Part shown: positions 1-8,803 of the stretch, in pieces | Layout of the letters: every line of letters starts with the position of its first letter | How positions within the stretch are numbered: the stretch's first letter is position 1 | Source: CADEGL01 sp050180485 | GTDB lineage: Bacteria; Pseudomonadota; Alphaproteobacteria; CADEGL01 | DNA length: 64,000 nucleotides | Assembly (NCBI GenBank): GCA_050180485.1 | Contig: JBFXED010000010.1 | Span: 1 to 64,000 of the forward strand | Direction of reading: 5' to 3' | Made by a program: the position numbers and the translations under genes | The notes under the pieces: model-generated | The model's input: only the letters and a program-made list of their open reading frames with translations | Databases searched by the model: none | Told to the model about the DNA's origin: nothing

Positions 1-731
1 GGTTCCACGCTTCTCCCGGCCCAAGTCGCGTGGCAAAGACTCGTTCTCTTGCCACTCGTTATAAACGGCGGGAGTCCAGCATATTGACCTCCGGCAGATG
101 CCATGGCCTGCCACATCGCTCCAGCAATATAATTTTCACTGACACCCGCCGCCGAAGCATCGATGGCCGCGCGCATGGCACATTCCGCGACACGCGCACC
201 GCGTCTGACGTATTCGAGTTCTTCCCCCGATTTCACGACACGAAGCGGCTCGATGAGCTGTGCATCGTGAACCTTGCCCCCGTACTGTCCGATAGCAGAT
301 TTCAACGCGGCGTGCGTCTTCGGAGTCACGAAAAAGCTTTCAGATTCCATACCTATATTTTTCGATAGAACGCCAAGCTGATCGAAGAGTGCGATTGTCA
401 CCTCGACTGGATCATCACGGTCTTGGTAAGCAAATGCGCGGCGCGACCATGATCGCCAATGCGTAACCGTCGCTTCAATTGTTCGGAGTATGTTAACGGG
501 CCGTTCATCAGTTGTGACGATACTCGCCTCGTAGAAATAGTATCCGGGTGAGTCGTGTCCGGTAATATAATAAATATTCTCTGGTGTGAACGTGATGAAT
601 GCATCCAATCCCCGGAGCCGCATCGCGTTTCGAAGGCTCCTCAAACGCCGTTCATACTCGTTTTCAGAAAACGGAAGAGCCTCCACGAGGGGCCCGTGCT
701 CTTCCACTATTTTCCACATCGATTTGCCCAT
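1..731 (-). CDS. M24 family metallopeptidase (Xaa-Pro aminopeptidase/creatinase-like), N-terminal part, cut by window edge
   Basis: Reading the minus strand from an ATG at 729-731 gives an uninterrupted frame of about 243 codons that leaves the window at the left edge, so no stop is visible. The start follows GAGGA with good spacing. The protein begins MGKSMWKIVEEH, and then shows a creatinase-type N-terminal domain (LDAFITFTPENIYYITG near residues 42-58) and the linker typical of M24 proteins (EPLRVVKSGEELEYVRRGA), which leads into the pita-bread catalytic domain. The metal-binding Asp/His/Glu residues would lie beyond the edge, so activity cannot be judged. Family members cleave Xaa-Pro dipeptides or hydrolyse creatine-like amidino compounds. 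The gene is divergent from the LLM oxidoreductase at 968. The family call is firm, the substrate unknown. Confidence 0.85.
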   Translation of the reverse strand, partial: MGKSMWKIVEEHGPLVEALPFSENEYERRLRSLRNAMRLRGLDAFITFTPENIYYITGHDSPGYYFYEASIVTTDERPVNILRTIEATVTHWRSWSRRAFAYQDRDDPVEVTIALFDQLGVLSKNIGMESESFFVTPKTHAALKSAIGQYGGKVHDAQLIEPLRVVKSGEELEYVRRGARVAECAMRAAIDASAAGVSENYIAGAMWQAMASAGGQYAGLPPFITSGKRTSLCHATWAGRSVE

Positions 732-882
732 GACGAATTCCTCACCCCGGCATCGCGGCTGGTTCGCTACCCAATGACCTACGCAGGTTTCTGCACTGCG
801 GAGGGTTCAGAAAATAAAATTCGTAAATATATCAAAGCGTTGGAAACAAAAACGCCACGCTTCTATTGAACCATGCTCGGGA

Positions 883-904
883 TGCATTTTCAATTGAAAA
901 TGCA
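883..904. promoter_or_regulatory. 22-bp perfect palindrome, candidate operator
   Basis: A perfect 22-base palindrome, TGCATTTTCAA followed by its exact complement arm, is centred between 893 and 894. It lies about 64 bases before the LLM start at 968 and in the intergenic space divergent from the M24 gene. A spacer-free palindrome of this length is typical of a dimeric repressor site. The cognate regulator is not identified. Confidence 0.5.
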
Positions 905-967
905 GTATTGATATGCCAGGTTTCAATATGGAGTGGTCTAGGAGTGTCAGATAAGGGGATCGTCCCA

Positions 968-2035
968 ATGAAGTTTGGCATCTTGGCGCAACTACAATCG
1001 CCCCGGCCCTGGCCGACCGATATCCATCACGATCACAAGCTTCATTGGGAAGCTATTGAGGAGGGCGTTCTCGCTGAGCAGTGTGGCTTTCACTGCTTCT
1101 GGATGACCGAGCACCACTTCTACGAAGAAATTGGCCATTCCTCAGCTCCGGAAATTACGTTGACGGCTTTGGCCATGCGGACAACGCGCATCCGTCTCGG
1201 CCATGCCGTCGTCGTTCTGGCGTGTAACAATCCGATTCGCACGGCTGAGCGTGCAGCGACACTCGACATTTTTTCCAACGGCAGGCTGGAGCTCGGCACA
1301 GGAAAGGGCGCTTCCGCCTATCACACGGAAGGCTTCGGCATAGATATGGAACGCTCACGCGACTCCTGGGCCGAAGCGATGGAAGTTCTTTGTGCTTTAT
1401 TCAAGAATGAGAAATTTCCCGGACACACCGGCAAATACTATCAATATCCCGCACGAGCTTTGGTACCGAAACCCCTTCAAGATCCACATCCGCCTTTGTG
1501 GACTTCGGGGGTGAGTCCGACAACTTTCGAAATGGCAGCCCGGCGCGGAATTGGCATCCTGGGATTCGCCACCACGTCCGCCGCGGCCATGGCGCCCGCA
1601 ATCATGAAATACCGGGAGGTGCAAACGGATGCAGACCCGTCCCGGTTCTTTGGCGCATATCCCAATTTCAAAGTAGCTGTGACCGTCCACGCTTGTTGCG
1701 ACATGGACGATCACAAAGCCAAGGCAATCGGCGGGGCTGCCGCACGCTGGTATTTTGGTGACAATGATTCGCCGCTCAACCAAGCCCGCCTTGCCGATTA
1801 TTTCGACAAGGATAAGTTCGCGCAGGCCTCGAAATACACTGATGAAACTCTGAGGGACAACGCCACGTTGGTCGCTGGCAACCCCGACGCCTGTTCGCGA
1901 ACGATCGAAACTTGGCAGAAGCTCGGTGTCGACGAACTCATTCTAGTGGTAAGGGCGGGCTACACGACCCACGATCAAGCCATGCGTTCCATCGAGCTTT
2001 TGGGTAAGCAGGTTCTGCCGCGATTTAGCAATTAG
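968..2035 (+). CDS. LLM-class flavin/F420-dependent oxidoreductase (luciferase-like)
   Basis: The 355-residue product has the bacterial-luciferase TIM-barrel fold. Signs are the MKFGILAQLQ opening, FWMTEHHFYEE near residue 41, the core segment TTRIRLGHAVVVL, and the phosphate-binding SNGRLELGTGKG motif. LLM enzymes use reduced FMN or F420H2 for monooxygenation or hydride transfer. The neighbouring F420 operon makes F420 plausible, but the sequence alone does not settle the cofactor. The frame is open 34 codons further upstream. I chose the ATG at 968 because it starts at the conserved first beta strand and follows AAGGGG. The gene is preceded by a 22-bp palindrome. It converges on the enoyl-CoA hydratase at 2183. 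Confidence 0.88.
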   Translation: MKFGILAQLQSPRPWPTDIHHDHKLHWEAIEEGVLAEQCGFHCFWMTEHHFYEEIGHSSAPEITLTALAMRTTRIRLGHAVVVLACNNPIRTAERAATLDIFSNGRLELGTGKGASAYHTEGFGIDMERSRDSWAEAMEVLCALFKNEKFPGHTGKYYQYPARALVPKPLQDPHPPLWTSGVSPTTFEMAARRGIGILGFATTSAAAMAPAIMKYREVQTDADPSRFFGAYPNFKVAVTVHACCDMDDHKAKAIGGAAARWYFGDNDSPLNQARLADYFDKDKFAQASKYTDETLRDNATLVAGNPDACSRTIETWQKLGVDELILVVRAGYTTHDQAMRSIELLGKQVLPRFSN

Positions 2036-2182
2036 GCTACGTATTTATAAAAGGGATTACCTTTCAATTGCGGGCCTTTTTGGCATCGTATCGCGACGTT
2101 TATAAGGAGATCTTCTTGCCAAATATCAAGGAATTTAAACTCCAAAATCAGGAACCTAATCACGGTACCGTGAGGGGGCAAA

Positions 2183-2968
2183 CTATCGACCTTGGAATTT
2201 CGGTAATCGCTTCTCCAGGAATGCTTTCATTCCCTCACGCTGATCCTTCGATTCGAAGAGCAAGAGGAACTCCTTAAGCTCGTATTCTACGGCGGTATCA
2301 AGTTCTGCCTCTGCTCCGACATTGACGCTTGCTTTTGCGGCGGCCACGGCAAGTGGAGCTTTGCTGGCGAGTTCTTCGGCGAGCGATGAAACCGTTGTCA
2401 GCAAATCCACCTGTGCAACGCATTTATTGGCGAGATGCAGCTCGACGGCTTCCTGCCCGGAAACGAGCTTCCCTAAGATAAGGAGTTCCTTGGCTTTTAG
2501 GCGTCCGACCCACCGGGTCAAACGAACCGCTGCGCCAGCGCCGGGGATAACGCCGATGTTGATTTCGGCCAGCCCGAAGCGGGCCGTGTCGCTGCAAATC
2601 ACGAAATCGCACGCCAGGGAAAGTTCCGTGCCTCCACCCGTCGCCCATCCCTTGACTCCGGCGATGACCGGCTTCGGAGAACGTTCGATGGCCCTGAACA
2701 AATCCAGCCAATCGCGGTTATACGCCGCCATCTGGACCGAATCGTACTCGGCGATCTCTCTGATATCCGCGCCAGCCGAAAATGCCTTGTCTCCGGCACC
2801 AACGAACACGATGACTCTGACCGATGGATCGCGGGAAGCCGCCAGGACGGCCTCGCGAGTCGCGCAAATAAGCGCACGATTCATGGCATTGTGAACCTTC
2901 GGCCGATTGAGCGTCAGCCACAAAACCGATTCGCGAAGTTCACGGGTCAGAATATCCAAAGCATCCAC
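2183..2968 (-). CDS. Enoyl-CoA hydratase/isomerase (crotonase) family protein
   Basis: The 261-residue protein is of normal crotonase length. The oxyanion-hole segment AFSAGADI (63-70) is present. Both glutamates that act in hydratases are in place: Glu115 in GGGTELSLACDF and Glu135 in AEINIGVIPGAG. The expected reaction is hydration of a 2-enoyl-CoA, although the family also includes isomerases and ring-opening hydrolases. It lies just downstream of the TetR gene on the same strand (30-base gap) and may be co-transcribed with it. The frame opens with GTG at 2968 behind a weak ribosome site. The context of CoA ligases and an acyl-CoA dehydrogenase suggests a beta-oxidation role. Confidence 0.9.
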   Translation of the reverse strand: MDALDILTRELRESVLWLTLNRPKVHNAMNRALICATREAVLAASRDPSVRVIVFVGAGDKAFSAGADIREIAEYDSVQMAAYNRDWLDLFRAIERSPKPVIAGVKGWATGGGTELSLACDFVICSDTARFGLAEINIGVIPGAGAAVRLTRWVGRLKAKELLILGKLVSGQEAVELHLANKCVAQVDLLTTVSSLAEELASKAPLAVAAAKASVNVGAEAELDTAVEYELKEFLLLFESKDQREGMKAFLEKRLPKFQGR

Positions 2969-2998
2969 CTCAGATAGCGCCTGAGAATTCGGCTACGA

Positions 2999-3643
2999 TC
3001 AGCGTTTCCGGCTCGGGCCATCCACGGACTTCCCGTCTTCGGTCGGGCCGCGCAACAAGTCTATAAGCTTGCGTGCGATGACGGCGGGGGAATCCCCCTC
3101 CGGCGAATACCAAACATAGGTCCAGGCCATCATTCCTAGGAGGGCAAGGCGCCAGTAGCTACGATTCGTTCCCGGCTTGAGCGGCAACTCCGTGACGATT
3201 TTGGTAAAGAGGTTTTCGAAACGGTTGCGATGCTCGATTAGGCGTTTACGCAGCTCACGGGACCTTCTCCGTGGGAACTCTGCGACGATGAGCCCGGCAT
3301 ACATGGCGTCGGGCTTGAGCAGCATGCTTTCGAGATAGCCGGTGCAGGCTTGTTCCAGCTGGGTCCAAGGGTCCGCGGTCTCGCCGATCGAGCGCCGGAC
3401 ATTTTCACATATGCGTTCGATCGCCGTTTCATGAACGGCGCAGAACAGCTCTTCCTTCGAGGGGAAGTAGTAATACAAAGAGCCAGGCAACAGCCCGGTC
3501 GACGAGGCGATGTCACGCATCGTGGTGGCGTCGTAGCCCGCGAGCGCGAACTGTTCGGCGGCCGCCTCGATAATCGCGATGCGCCCCGCTTTATTGTCGG
3601 CCTCGCCAAGTCGCTTGCTTTTGGGTTTAGAGCGCTTGGCCAT
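2999..3643 (-). CDS. TetR/AcrR family transcriptional regulator
   Basis: This 214-residue protein has an N-terminal helix-turn-helix at about residues 23-66 (AAAEQFALAGYDATTMRDIA, then GSLYYYFPSKEELF), which is the TetR signature. The C-terminal ligand domain resembles regulators of acyl-CoA catabolism of the QacR/FadR-like kind (inference). The basic N-terminus (MAKRSKPKSKR) starts at 3643 behind AAGGAATATA. The open frame extends 24 codons upstream, but those residues do not look TetR-like. It is divergent from the CoA ligase of the F420 operon, with a perfect inverted repeat in between, so it probably represses that operon and itself. Confidence 0.88.
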   Translation of the reverse strand: MAKRSKPKSKRLGEADNKAGRIAIIEAAAEQFALAGYDATTMRDIASSTGLLPGSLYYYFPSKEELFCAVHETAIERICENVRRSIGETADPWTQLEQACTGYLESMLLKPDAMYAGLIVAEFPRRRSRELRKRLIEHRNRFENLFTKIVTELPLKPGTNRSYWRLALLGMMAWTYVWYSPEGDSPAVIARKLIDLLRGPTEDGKSVDGPSRKR

Positions 3644-3871
3644 TATATTCCTTGTCAATTCCCATGCCATTTGGACCGAGAAGTTGGCCGTCCCGAAAGG
3701 GCACCTTCGTCCCAACGTTCATGCCGATCCGCCCGTCGCCGACGTTAACCATTGGCGCGCTGTCACGGGCCACGAGGTTCCATGACGCAAGCAGTTTCGA
3801 AACGGTTAAATGGCGCGGAATCATGGGAAAATCATATCAATGCGCCTATGCCGCCGCCAGCGTATAGTATA

Positions 3872-3887
3872 AATCAACTGTTTGATT
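3872..3887. promoter_or_regulatory. Inverted repeat between TetR and the CoA ligase/F420 operon, candidate TetR operator
   Basis: The sequence AATCAACTGTTTGATT is a perfect 6-bp inverted repeat with a 4-base centre. A -10-like TATACT for the minus strand abuts it at 3866-3871, and TATAGT lies at 3863-3868 on the plus strand. Its position between a TetR gene and the operon makes it a natural operator. It shares a CAAAC core (minus-strand reading) with three other promoter regions in the window. Confidence 0.45.
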
Positions 3888-3942
3888 ATTCTTGTGCCGC
3901 TGGATAATGTCCTTTGGTCTAGGGACCCGGAAGCGGGTGGCA

Positions 3943-5538
3943 ATGATTCACATTCCGATCGAAGATCGTATCGTCTCGCTTCAGCTGCGTCGTTCCGTGG
4001 AGCGGTTTCCCGACCGTGTTTTTCTGCAGACCGGGGAAACCTGTATTACCTATGCCGAATTCGACGGCATCGCGAACACGGTGGCGAATGGGCTTATCGA
4101 CCGGCGGTTGGGAAGGGGCGACAAGGTCGCCCTCATGCTGCGCAACAGCCTAGAGTTCGTTGCATGCTGGTTCGCGGCTGCCCGTATGGGCGCCGTTTAT
4201 GTGCCGATCAACACGGAGTACAAGGGAGATATCCTTCGGTACCAACTCGACAAGGCCGATGTATCCCATATCGTCATTGACGCCGTGTTTCTCGAGCGTC
4301 TGGACGCCATCATTGGTGATCTGCCGAAGCTCAAGCATGTAGTCATTGTTGGGAAAGCGGATGCGCGGGTTTCCTTCAAATCCCCGGCGAGCGTGCACAA
4401 ATTCGGCGATTTGACAGCATCTCCTGCGACGCCGGTAAGCGTGCCTTTGCGCCATACGGACCCTCACGCGATTTCGTTCACGTCCGGAACCACGGGGCCT
4501 TCAAAGGGCGTTCTGGCCGTGAATTGCCACGTCGTCACGTTCGCCTTCGACTGGATCACGTGTACGGGATTTCGGCCTGGGGAGACGGTCTTTTCGCCCC
4601 TTCCGCAGTTTCACGCGATCGCCGCGTGGCTGGGCATCCTTCCGGTGATCATGAGCGGCGGACGCTTCGCGTTCATCGAGCGCTTCTCGGCGTCCACATA
4701 CTGGGATGATGTACGCCGCTACAAGGCGGACATCGCGCATGGCGTATTCTCGATGATTCCCATCCTGCTCAAACAACCGGCGCACAAGGACGATGCCAAC
4801 CAGCCCGCGCGTGCGTTCTATATCGGTCAGCACAATGCCGAGTTCGAGGCTCGCTTTAACTGCAAGATCGTGGAGGTTTACGGCGCGACCGAGACCGGCA
4901 TCGTGACGGCGTGCGACATCGACGGCGAGCGTCGGCCCGGATCCTGCGGACGGGTCAATTCGCGCACTTTTGAGGTTGCCCTGGTGAACGACGACGATGA
5001 GCCTGTCGAAGCCGGGAAGACGGGTGAAATCGTCGTCCGGCCGAAATCTCCGTTCGGGATGATTCAAGAATACTACAACATGCCGAATGAAACGCTCCGG
5101 GCTTTCAGGAACCTTTGGTTCCATACCGGGGATAACGGGCGGCAGGACAAGGACGGCTTCTACTATTTCGTCGATAGAAAGAAGGACGCGATTCGCCGGC
5201 GTGGCGAGAACATCTCGTCGTTCGATGTCGAGGTGGTGGCCACCCAGCATCCCGCGGTATTTGAATGTGCCGCGCTGGCCGTGCCTTCCGAGATGGGCGA
5301 GGATGAGGTGAAGATCGCCGTCGTTTTGCAGGAAGGCAAGCCGTTCGACCCAAACGAGTTCTGGGACTTCTGCGAGCGAAACATGCCCAGCTTCTGGGTG
5401 CCTCGCTATATCGAGATCCGCAAGGCGCTTCCAAAGACCGCGAATCAGAAGGTTCAGAAATACCTTCTCCGCGAGGGTATGGAAGGCGGCGTCATGTACG
5501 ATCGAGGACCTGCGAAGAAGCGGTCTCGGACCGCCTAA
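3943..5538 (+). CDS. AMP-binding acyl-CoA ligase (CaiC-like)
   Basis: This 531-residue adenylate-forming enzyme activates a carboxylic acid with ATP and joins it to CoA. It has the P-loop FTSGTTGPSKG near residue 179, YGATETG near 314, the FHTGDNGRQDKDGF hinge region and RRRGENISSFDVE, which is typical of crotonobetaine/carnitine-CoA ligase relatives. The C-terminal catalytic lysine is in NQKVQKY near 502. It is the first gene of the F420 operon, 41 bases before the duplicated CMD gene. I chose the ATG at 3943 behind GGGTGG; in-frame alternatives exist at 3892 and 3907. It is closely related in motifs to the ligase at 14205. The substrate is unknown. Confidence 0.88.
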   Translation: MIHIPIEDRIVSLQLRRSVERFPDRVFLQTGETCITYAEFDGIANTVANGLIDRRLGRGDKVALMLRNSLEFVACWFAAARMGAVYVPINTEYKGDILRYQLDKADVSHIVIDAVFLERLDAIIGDLPKLKHVVIVGKADARVSFKSPASVHKFGDLTASPATPVSVPLRHTDPHAISFTSGTTGPSKGVLAVNCHVVTFAFDWITCTGFRPGETVFSPLPQFHAIAAWLGILPVIMSGGRFAFIERFSASTYWDDVRRYKADIAHGVFSMIPILLKQPAHKDDANQPARAFYIGQHNAEFEARFNCKIVEVYGATETGIVTACDIDGERRPGSCGRVNSRTFEVALVNDDDEPVEAGKTGEIVVRPKSPFGMIQEYYNMPNETLRAFRNLWFHTGDNGRQDKDGFYYFVDRKKDAIRRRGENISSFDVEVVATQHPAVFECAALAVPSEMGEDEVKIAVVLQEGKPFDPNEFWDFCERNMPSFWVPRYIEIRKALPKTANQKVQKYLLREGMEGGVMYDRGPAKKRSRTA

Positions 5539-5579
5539 ATTGTTGTTAGCTCGGCAAGGCGTGTACTTGGGAGAGGGCG

Positions 5580-6353
5580 ATGGATAAGACGACTGACAGG
5601 CAGGCGAAGCTCAAGGCGGATTTCGTGAAAAACCGAGGCTACTGGAACGGCTTCTGGGACGGCCTGCTCCAGCTTAGTCCTGATTTCTTCGAAGCTTATC
5701 TCAACTTCTCCTCGATTCCATGGAAGCATGGCGTTCTGGAGCCTAAGATCAAGGAATTCATGTACATCGCCATCGACGCGTCGACGACCCACCTGTATGA
5801 GCCTGGCCTTCGCATCCATATCCAGAATGCCCTGAGATATGGTGCGACCAAGGAAGAGATCATGGAGGTCTATCAGCTTACCTCCGTCCTTGGCATGCAT
5901 ACCTTCACCATGGGAATGCCGGTTTTGCTCGAGGAAATGCGCGCTGCCGGCAAGGGGAAGGAGTTGGATATTCCGCTCGATGCTCGTCGCCGAGAGCTCA
6001 AGGAGACGTTCACCAAGAATCGGGGCTACTGGAACGATTTTTGGAATGGCTTGCTGACCTTGTCACCGGACTTCTTCGAAGCCTATCTCAGGTTCTCGTC
6101 GATTCCCTGGACGCCGGGCGTGTTGGAGCCGAAGGTCAAGGAGTTCATCTATATCGCGATCGACGCCGCGACCACGCATCTCTATGAGCCGGGCCTGCGC
6201 ATCCACATCCAGAACGCGCTCAAGTACGGTGCCACCAAGGAGGAAATCATGGAAGTATACCAACTCACCTCGGTGCTCGGGATGCATACGTGCACGTTGG
6301 GCGTGCCCGTCCTTCTCGATGAGCTCAAGGCCGCCGGTAAAAGCGTGATCTGA
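5580..6353 (+). CDS. Tandem-duplicated carboxymuconolactone decarboxylase (CMD/AhpD-like) family protein
   Basis: The 257-residue protein is two nearly identical CMD-like units of about 125 residues in a row. Each has KNRGYWN, LSPDFFEAYL, FSSIPW, VKEF(I/M)YIAIDA, THLYEPGLRIHIQNAL, YGATKEEIMEVYQLTSVLGMHT. Single-domain CMD proteins assemble as oligomers, so the fusion probably yields an internal pseudo-dimer. Neither unit has the CxxC pair of peroxidase-type AhpD, so an AhpD redox role is unlikely; a decarboxylase or lactone-handling role, or only a structural one, remains open. The start follows GGGAGAGGGCG. It sits between the CoA ligase and npdG (10-base gap), inside the operon. Confidence 0.85.
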   Translation: MDKTTDRQAKLKADFVKNRGYWNGFWDGLLQLSPDFFEAYLNFSSIPWKHGVLEPKIKEFMYIAIDASTTHLYEPGLRIHIQNALRYGATKEEIMEVYQLTSVLGMHTFTMGMPVLLEEMRAAGKGKELDIPLDARRRELKETFTKNRGYWNDFWNGLLTLSPDFFEAYLRFSSIPWTPGVLEPKVKEFIYIAIDAATTHLYEPGLRIHIQNALKYGATKEEIMEVYQLTSVLGMHTCTLGVPVLLDELKAAGKSVI

Positions 6354-6363
6354 GCGCAGGGCA

Positions 6364-7029
6364 ATGGATAAGCCCTCCATCGCGATCATCGGGGGCTCGG
6401 GCGATCTGGGCTCAGGCCTCGCGTTGCGATGGGCCAAAGCGGGATATCCCGTGATCTTGGGATCGCGCGATCGCGCGAAGGCCGCCGCCGCCGCCGCGGA
6501 ACTGGCCACCGCTATACCCGGCGCCCGGGTGGGTGGGGAGGGCAACGTCGCCGCCGCAGCGTCCGGCAGCGTCATCGTGATCACCGTGCCGTACTCGAGC
6601 CACGGCGCGATTCTGAATGAGATTAGGCAGGCAGTTCAGGGTAAAATCGTCGTCGATACCGTGGTTCCGCTGGTGCCGCCGAAGGTTTCTGTGGTTCAAC
6701 CGCCCGAGGAGGGTTCTGCCGCGAAGATCGCGCGAAGCCGCCTGGGGCCGGGAGTGCGGGTCACCTCGGCGTTTCATAACGTGAGTGCCAAGAAGCTTCG
6801 TGGGAACGATGGCGTCGATTGCGACGTCTTGGTTTTCGGCGACGACAAGGAAGCACGGGACCTGGTCATTGGGTTGGCCGATGCGACGGGCGCGCGCGGA
6901 GTGGACGGCGGAGCGCTCGAGAATTCGCTGGCGGCGGAGGCTCTGACCTCCGTTCTGATCGGCATCAACCGCCGCTATAAGATCGGTGGCGCTGGGATTC
7001 GCATAACGGGCATCCCGCCTTCGATCTGA
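6364..7029 (+). CDS. npdG: NADPH-dependent F420 reductase (F420H2:NADP oxidoreductase)
   Basis: The 221-residue protein has the N-terminal dinucleotide fold IAIIGGSGDLGSGLALRWAK followed by GSRDRAKA, where Ser/Arg recognise the NADP phosphate. It then shows VPYSSH and AFHNVSA, which line the F420 site in Fno/NpdG enzymes. It transfers hydride between NADPH and F420 in the cytoplasm and would supply F420H2 to the LLM enzymes encoded nearby. The length and motifs match the bacterial NPDG family. It sits directly ahead of cofE with an 8-base gap. The alternative, a generic NAD-binding reductase, is unlikely given four F420 biosynthesis genes immediately downstream. Confidence 0.92.
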   Translation: MDKPSIAIIGGSGDLGSGLALRWAKAGYPVILGSRDRAKAAAAAAELATAIPGARVGGEGNVAAAASGSVIVITVPYSSHGAILNEIRQAVQGKIVVDTVVPLVPPKVSVVQPPEEGSAAKIARSRLGPGVRVTSAFHNVSAKKLRGNDGVDCDVLVFGDDKEARDLVIGLADATGARGVDGGALENSLAAEALTSVLIGINRRYKIGGAGIRITGIPPSI

Positions 7030-7037
7030 CGTTGTAA

Positions 7038-7814
7038 ATGGAGATGCCAGCCGACGTCGTTTCTCTCGCGGCCATCCCCGGCATCCCGCTTATTGCGCCG
7101 GGCGACAACCTTGCCGAGATCCTAATTGCTGCGGTGAAGAATGCCTCGATCACACCCATCGACGGCGATATCCTGGTGATCGCCCAGAAGATCGTTTCGA
7201 AATCCGAAGGGCGATACGTGGAGCTTAAGACCGTCATGCCGTCGCCGCGCGCTCGGGAACTCGCGGGCAGGTTGAACAAGGACCCGAGATATGTCGAGGT
7301 CGTCTTAAGGGAATCGAGGGAAATCGTCCGTTCCCGGGAAGGTTTGCTGATCGCCGAGCACCGGCTCGGCTATGTCATGGCCAATGCCGGCATAGACCAG
7401 TCCAATATCGAACATCCGGAGAGCGATGGATGCGTGTTACTTCTTCCCAAGGATCCTGACAGTGCGGCGGAAAAGCTGAAGGCCGCCTTCGACGAGGCGT
7501 TCGGCGCTCGGGTTGCCGTGGTGATTAATGACAGTTTTGGGCGCCCGCTGCGCAATGGCGTCGTCGGCGTGGCCATTGGCGCAGCGGGCATTCCGTGCCT
7601 ATGCGATCTTGCCGGCAAACCCGATCTGTTCGGCCGCGCGCTGCGAGTCACGGAGGTCGCGCTCGGCGACGAGATTGCTTCGGCCGCGTCCATGATCATG
7701 GGGCAATCGGGTGAGGGCCGTCCGGTGGTTCATATCCGTGGTTTAAAGTGGACGGGTGACAAAGGGCGCGCGTCGGACCTGATTCGGCCCAAGGGCCGGG
7801 ACCTGTTCCGGTGA
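7038..7814 (+). CDS. cofE: Coenzyme F420-0:L-glutamate ligase
   Basis: The 258-residue enzyme adds L-glutamates to F420-0 using GTP. It has the CofE opening IPGIPLIAPGDNL, then DGDILVIAQKIVSKSEGR, the MANAGIDQSNI segment, LLPKDPDSAAEKL, and NDSFGRPLRNGVVGVAIG. It is the single-domain form of archaeal CofE; the C-terminal flavin-reductase-like domain of mycobacterial FbiB is absent. That absence leaves the step reducing dehydro-F420-0, if such an intermediate is used, unaccounted for here. The start codon is ATG at 7038; a second ATG two codons later is possible. Its stop overlaps the start of cofD in a GTGA. Confidence 0.95.
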   Translation: MEMPADVVSLAAIPGIPLIAPGDNLAEILIAAVKNASITPIDGDILVIAQKIVSKSEGRYVELKTVMPSPRARELAGRLNKDPRYVEVVLRESREIVRSREGLLIAEHRLGYVMANAGIDQSNIEHPESDGCVLLLPKDPDSAAEKLKAAFDEAFGARVAVVINDSFGRPLRNGVVGVAIGAAGIPCLCDLAGKPDLFGRALRVTEVALGDEIASAASMIMGQSGEGRPVVHIRGLKWTGDKGRASDLIRPKGRDLFR

Positions 7815-8803
7815 CGACAATGCCGGCCAAGAATATCCGTGTCGTCGCCCTTTGTGGCGGGGTGGGAGGCGCGAAGCTGGCTCTCGGTCTCTATCGGGTT
7901 CTGCCCCCCGATGAACTGATGATCGTGGTCAATACGGGCGACGACTTCGAACACCTGGGGCTTCACGTTTCCCCCGATCTGGATACGGTGCTTTATACGT
8001 TGGCCGGCCTGTCGGATATGGAGAGGGGGTGGGGCAGGGCCGGAGAGACGTGGCAATTCATGGCCGCGTTAACCGAGATGGGGGGCGAAAGCTGGTTCAA
8101 TCTCGGCGACCGGGATCTGGCGATCCATGTCTTGCGCACAAAATGGCTACGTTCCGGAAAGCCGCTATCCGGCTTCTTCGCGGACATGTCGCGAAGGCTC
8201 GGGATCCGAGCTGCGCTCTTGCCCATGAGCGACGATGCCGTGCGCACGGTCGTCGATACCGCCGAAGGCGCTCTGACGTTTCAGCGTTACTTCGTGGAAC
8301 GCCGCTGCGAACCGCGCATCTGCGGCATAAGATTTGGGGGCGCGGCAACCGCAAGACCGACCGAAGGCATTGAGGCCGCGCTATCAGCGCCGACCTTGGA
8401 AGCGGTCATTATTTGCCCATCGAACCCCTATCTCAGTGTCGATCCGATCTTGGCTGTTCCAGCCTTACGAGCGGCCGTCGTCCGGACCTCGGCGCCCGTC
8501 GTTTGTGTTTCGCCGATCATCGGCGGCCGGGCGGTCAAGGGGCCGACAAGAAAGATCATGGACGAGCTTGGCGTGACGGCCGGGCTGCCCGCGATCGCGG
8601 ACCATTATGACGGCTTAATCGACGGTTTGGTGGCCGACCGGGCGGACGCGGACGAAGCCGCGGGCCTGCCCGTGAAGGTGGCGCTGACGAGTGCGTTGAT
8701 GCGGACCATGGAGGATCGTGAAAATCTTGCTCGCGAAGTCTTGGAGCATGCTCGGGCGATTTCCCCTTCGCGCCCCATACCGCGCCATGCGAGGCGGTCA
8801 TGA
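7811..8803 (+). CDS. cofD: 2-phospho-L-lactate transferase (F420-0 synthesis)
   Basis: The 330-residue enzyme transfers the phospho-lactyl (or analogous) moiety from a GDP-activated donor to FO. The N-terminal motif ALCGGVGGAKLALGL and the segment VNTGDDFEHLGLHVSPDLDTVLYTL are CofD hallmarks, as are NLGDRDLAIH and CPSNPYLSVDPIL. It begins with GTG at 7811, overlapping the cofE stop by four bases; an in-frame ATG follows three codons later. It overlaps cofC by four bases (ATGA), which implies translational coupling. Identification is firm; the natural donor depends on CofC. Confidence 0.95.
   Translation: MTTMPAKNIRVVALCGGVGGAKLALGLYRVLPPDELMIVVNTGDDFEHLGLHVSPDLDTVLYTLAGLSDMERGWGRAGETWQFMAALTEMGGESWFNLGDRDLAIHVLRTKWLRSGKPLSGFFADMSRRLGIRAALLPMSDDAVRTVVDTAEGALTFQRYFVERRCEPRICGIRFGGAATARPTEGIEAALSAPTLEAVIICPSNPYLSVDPILAVPALRAAVVRTSAPVVCVSPIIGGRAVKGPTRKIMDELGVTAGLPAIADHYDGLIDGLVADRADADEAAGLPVKVALTSALMRTMEDRENLAREVLEHARAISPSRPIPRHARRS

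Noticed and set aside
30..368. Plus-strand open frame near the left edge
   Set aside because: The minus strand of the same stretch reads continuously as an M24 peptidase with recognisable motifs, so this frame is its shadow.
2160..2173. 14-bp perfect palindrome TCACGGTACCGTGA between convergent genes
   Set aside because: It lies downstream of both flanking genes, with no promoter to control and no T-run, so it is neither a likely operator nor a terminator.
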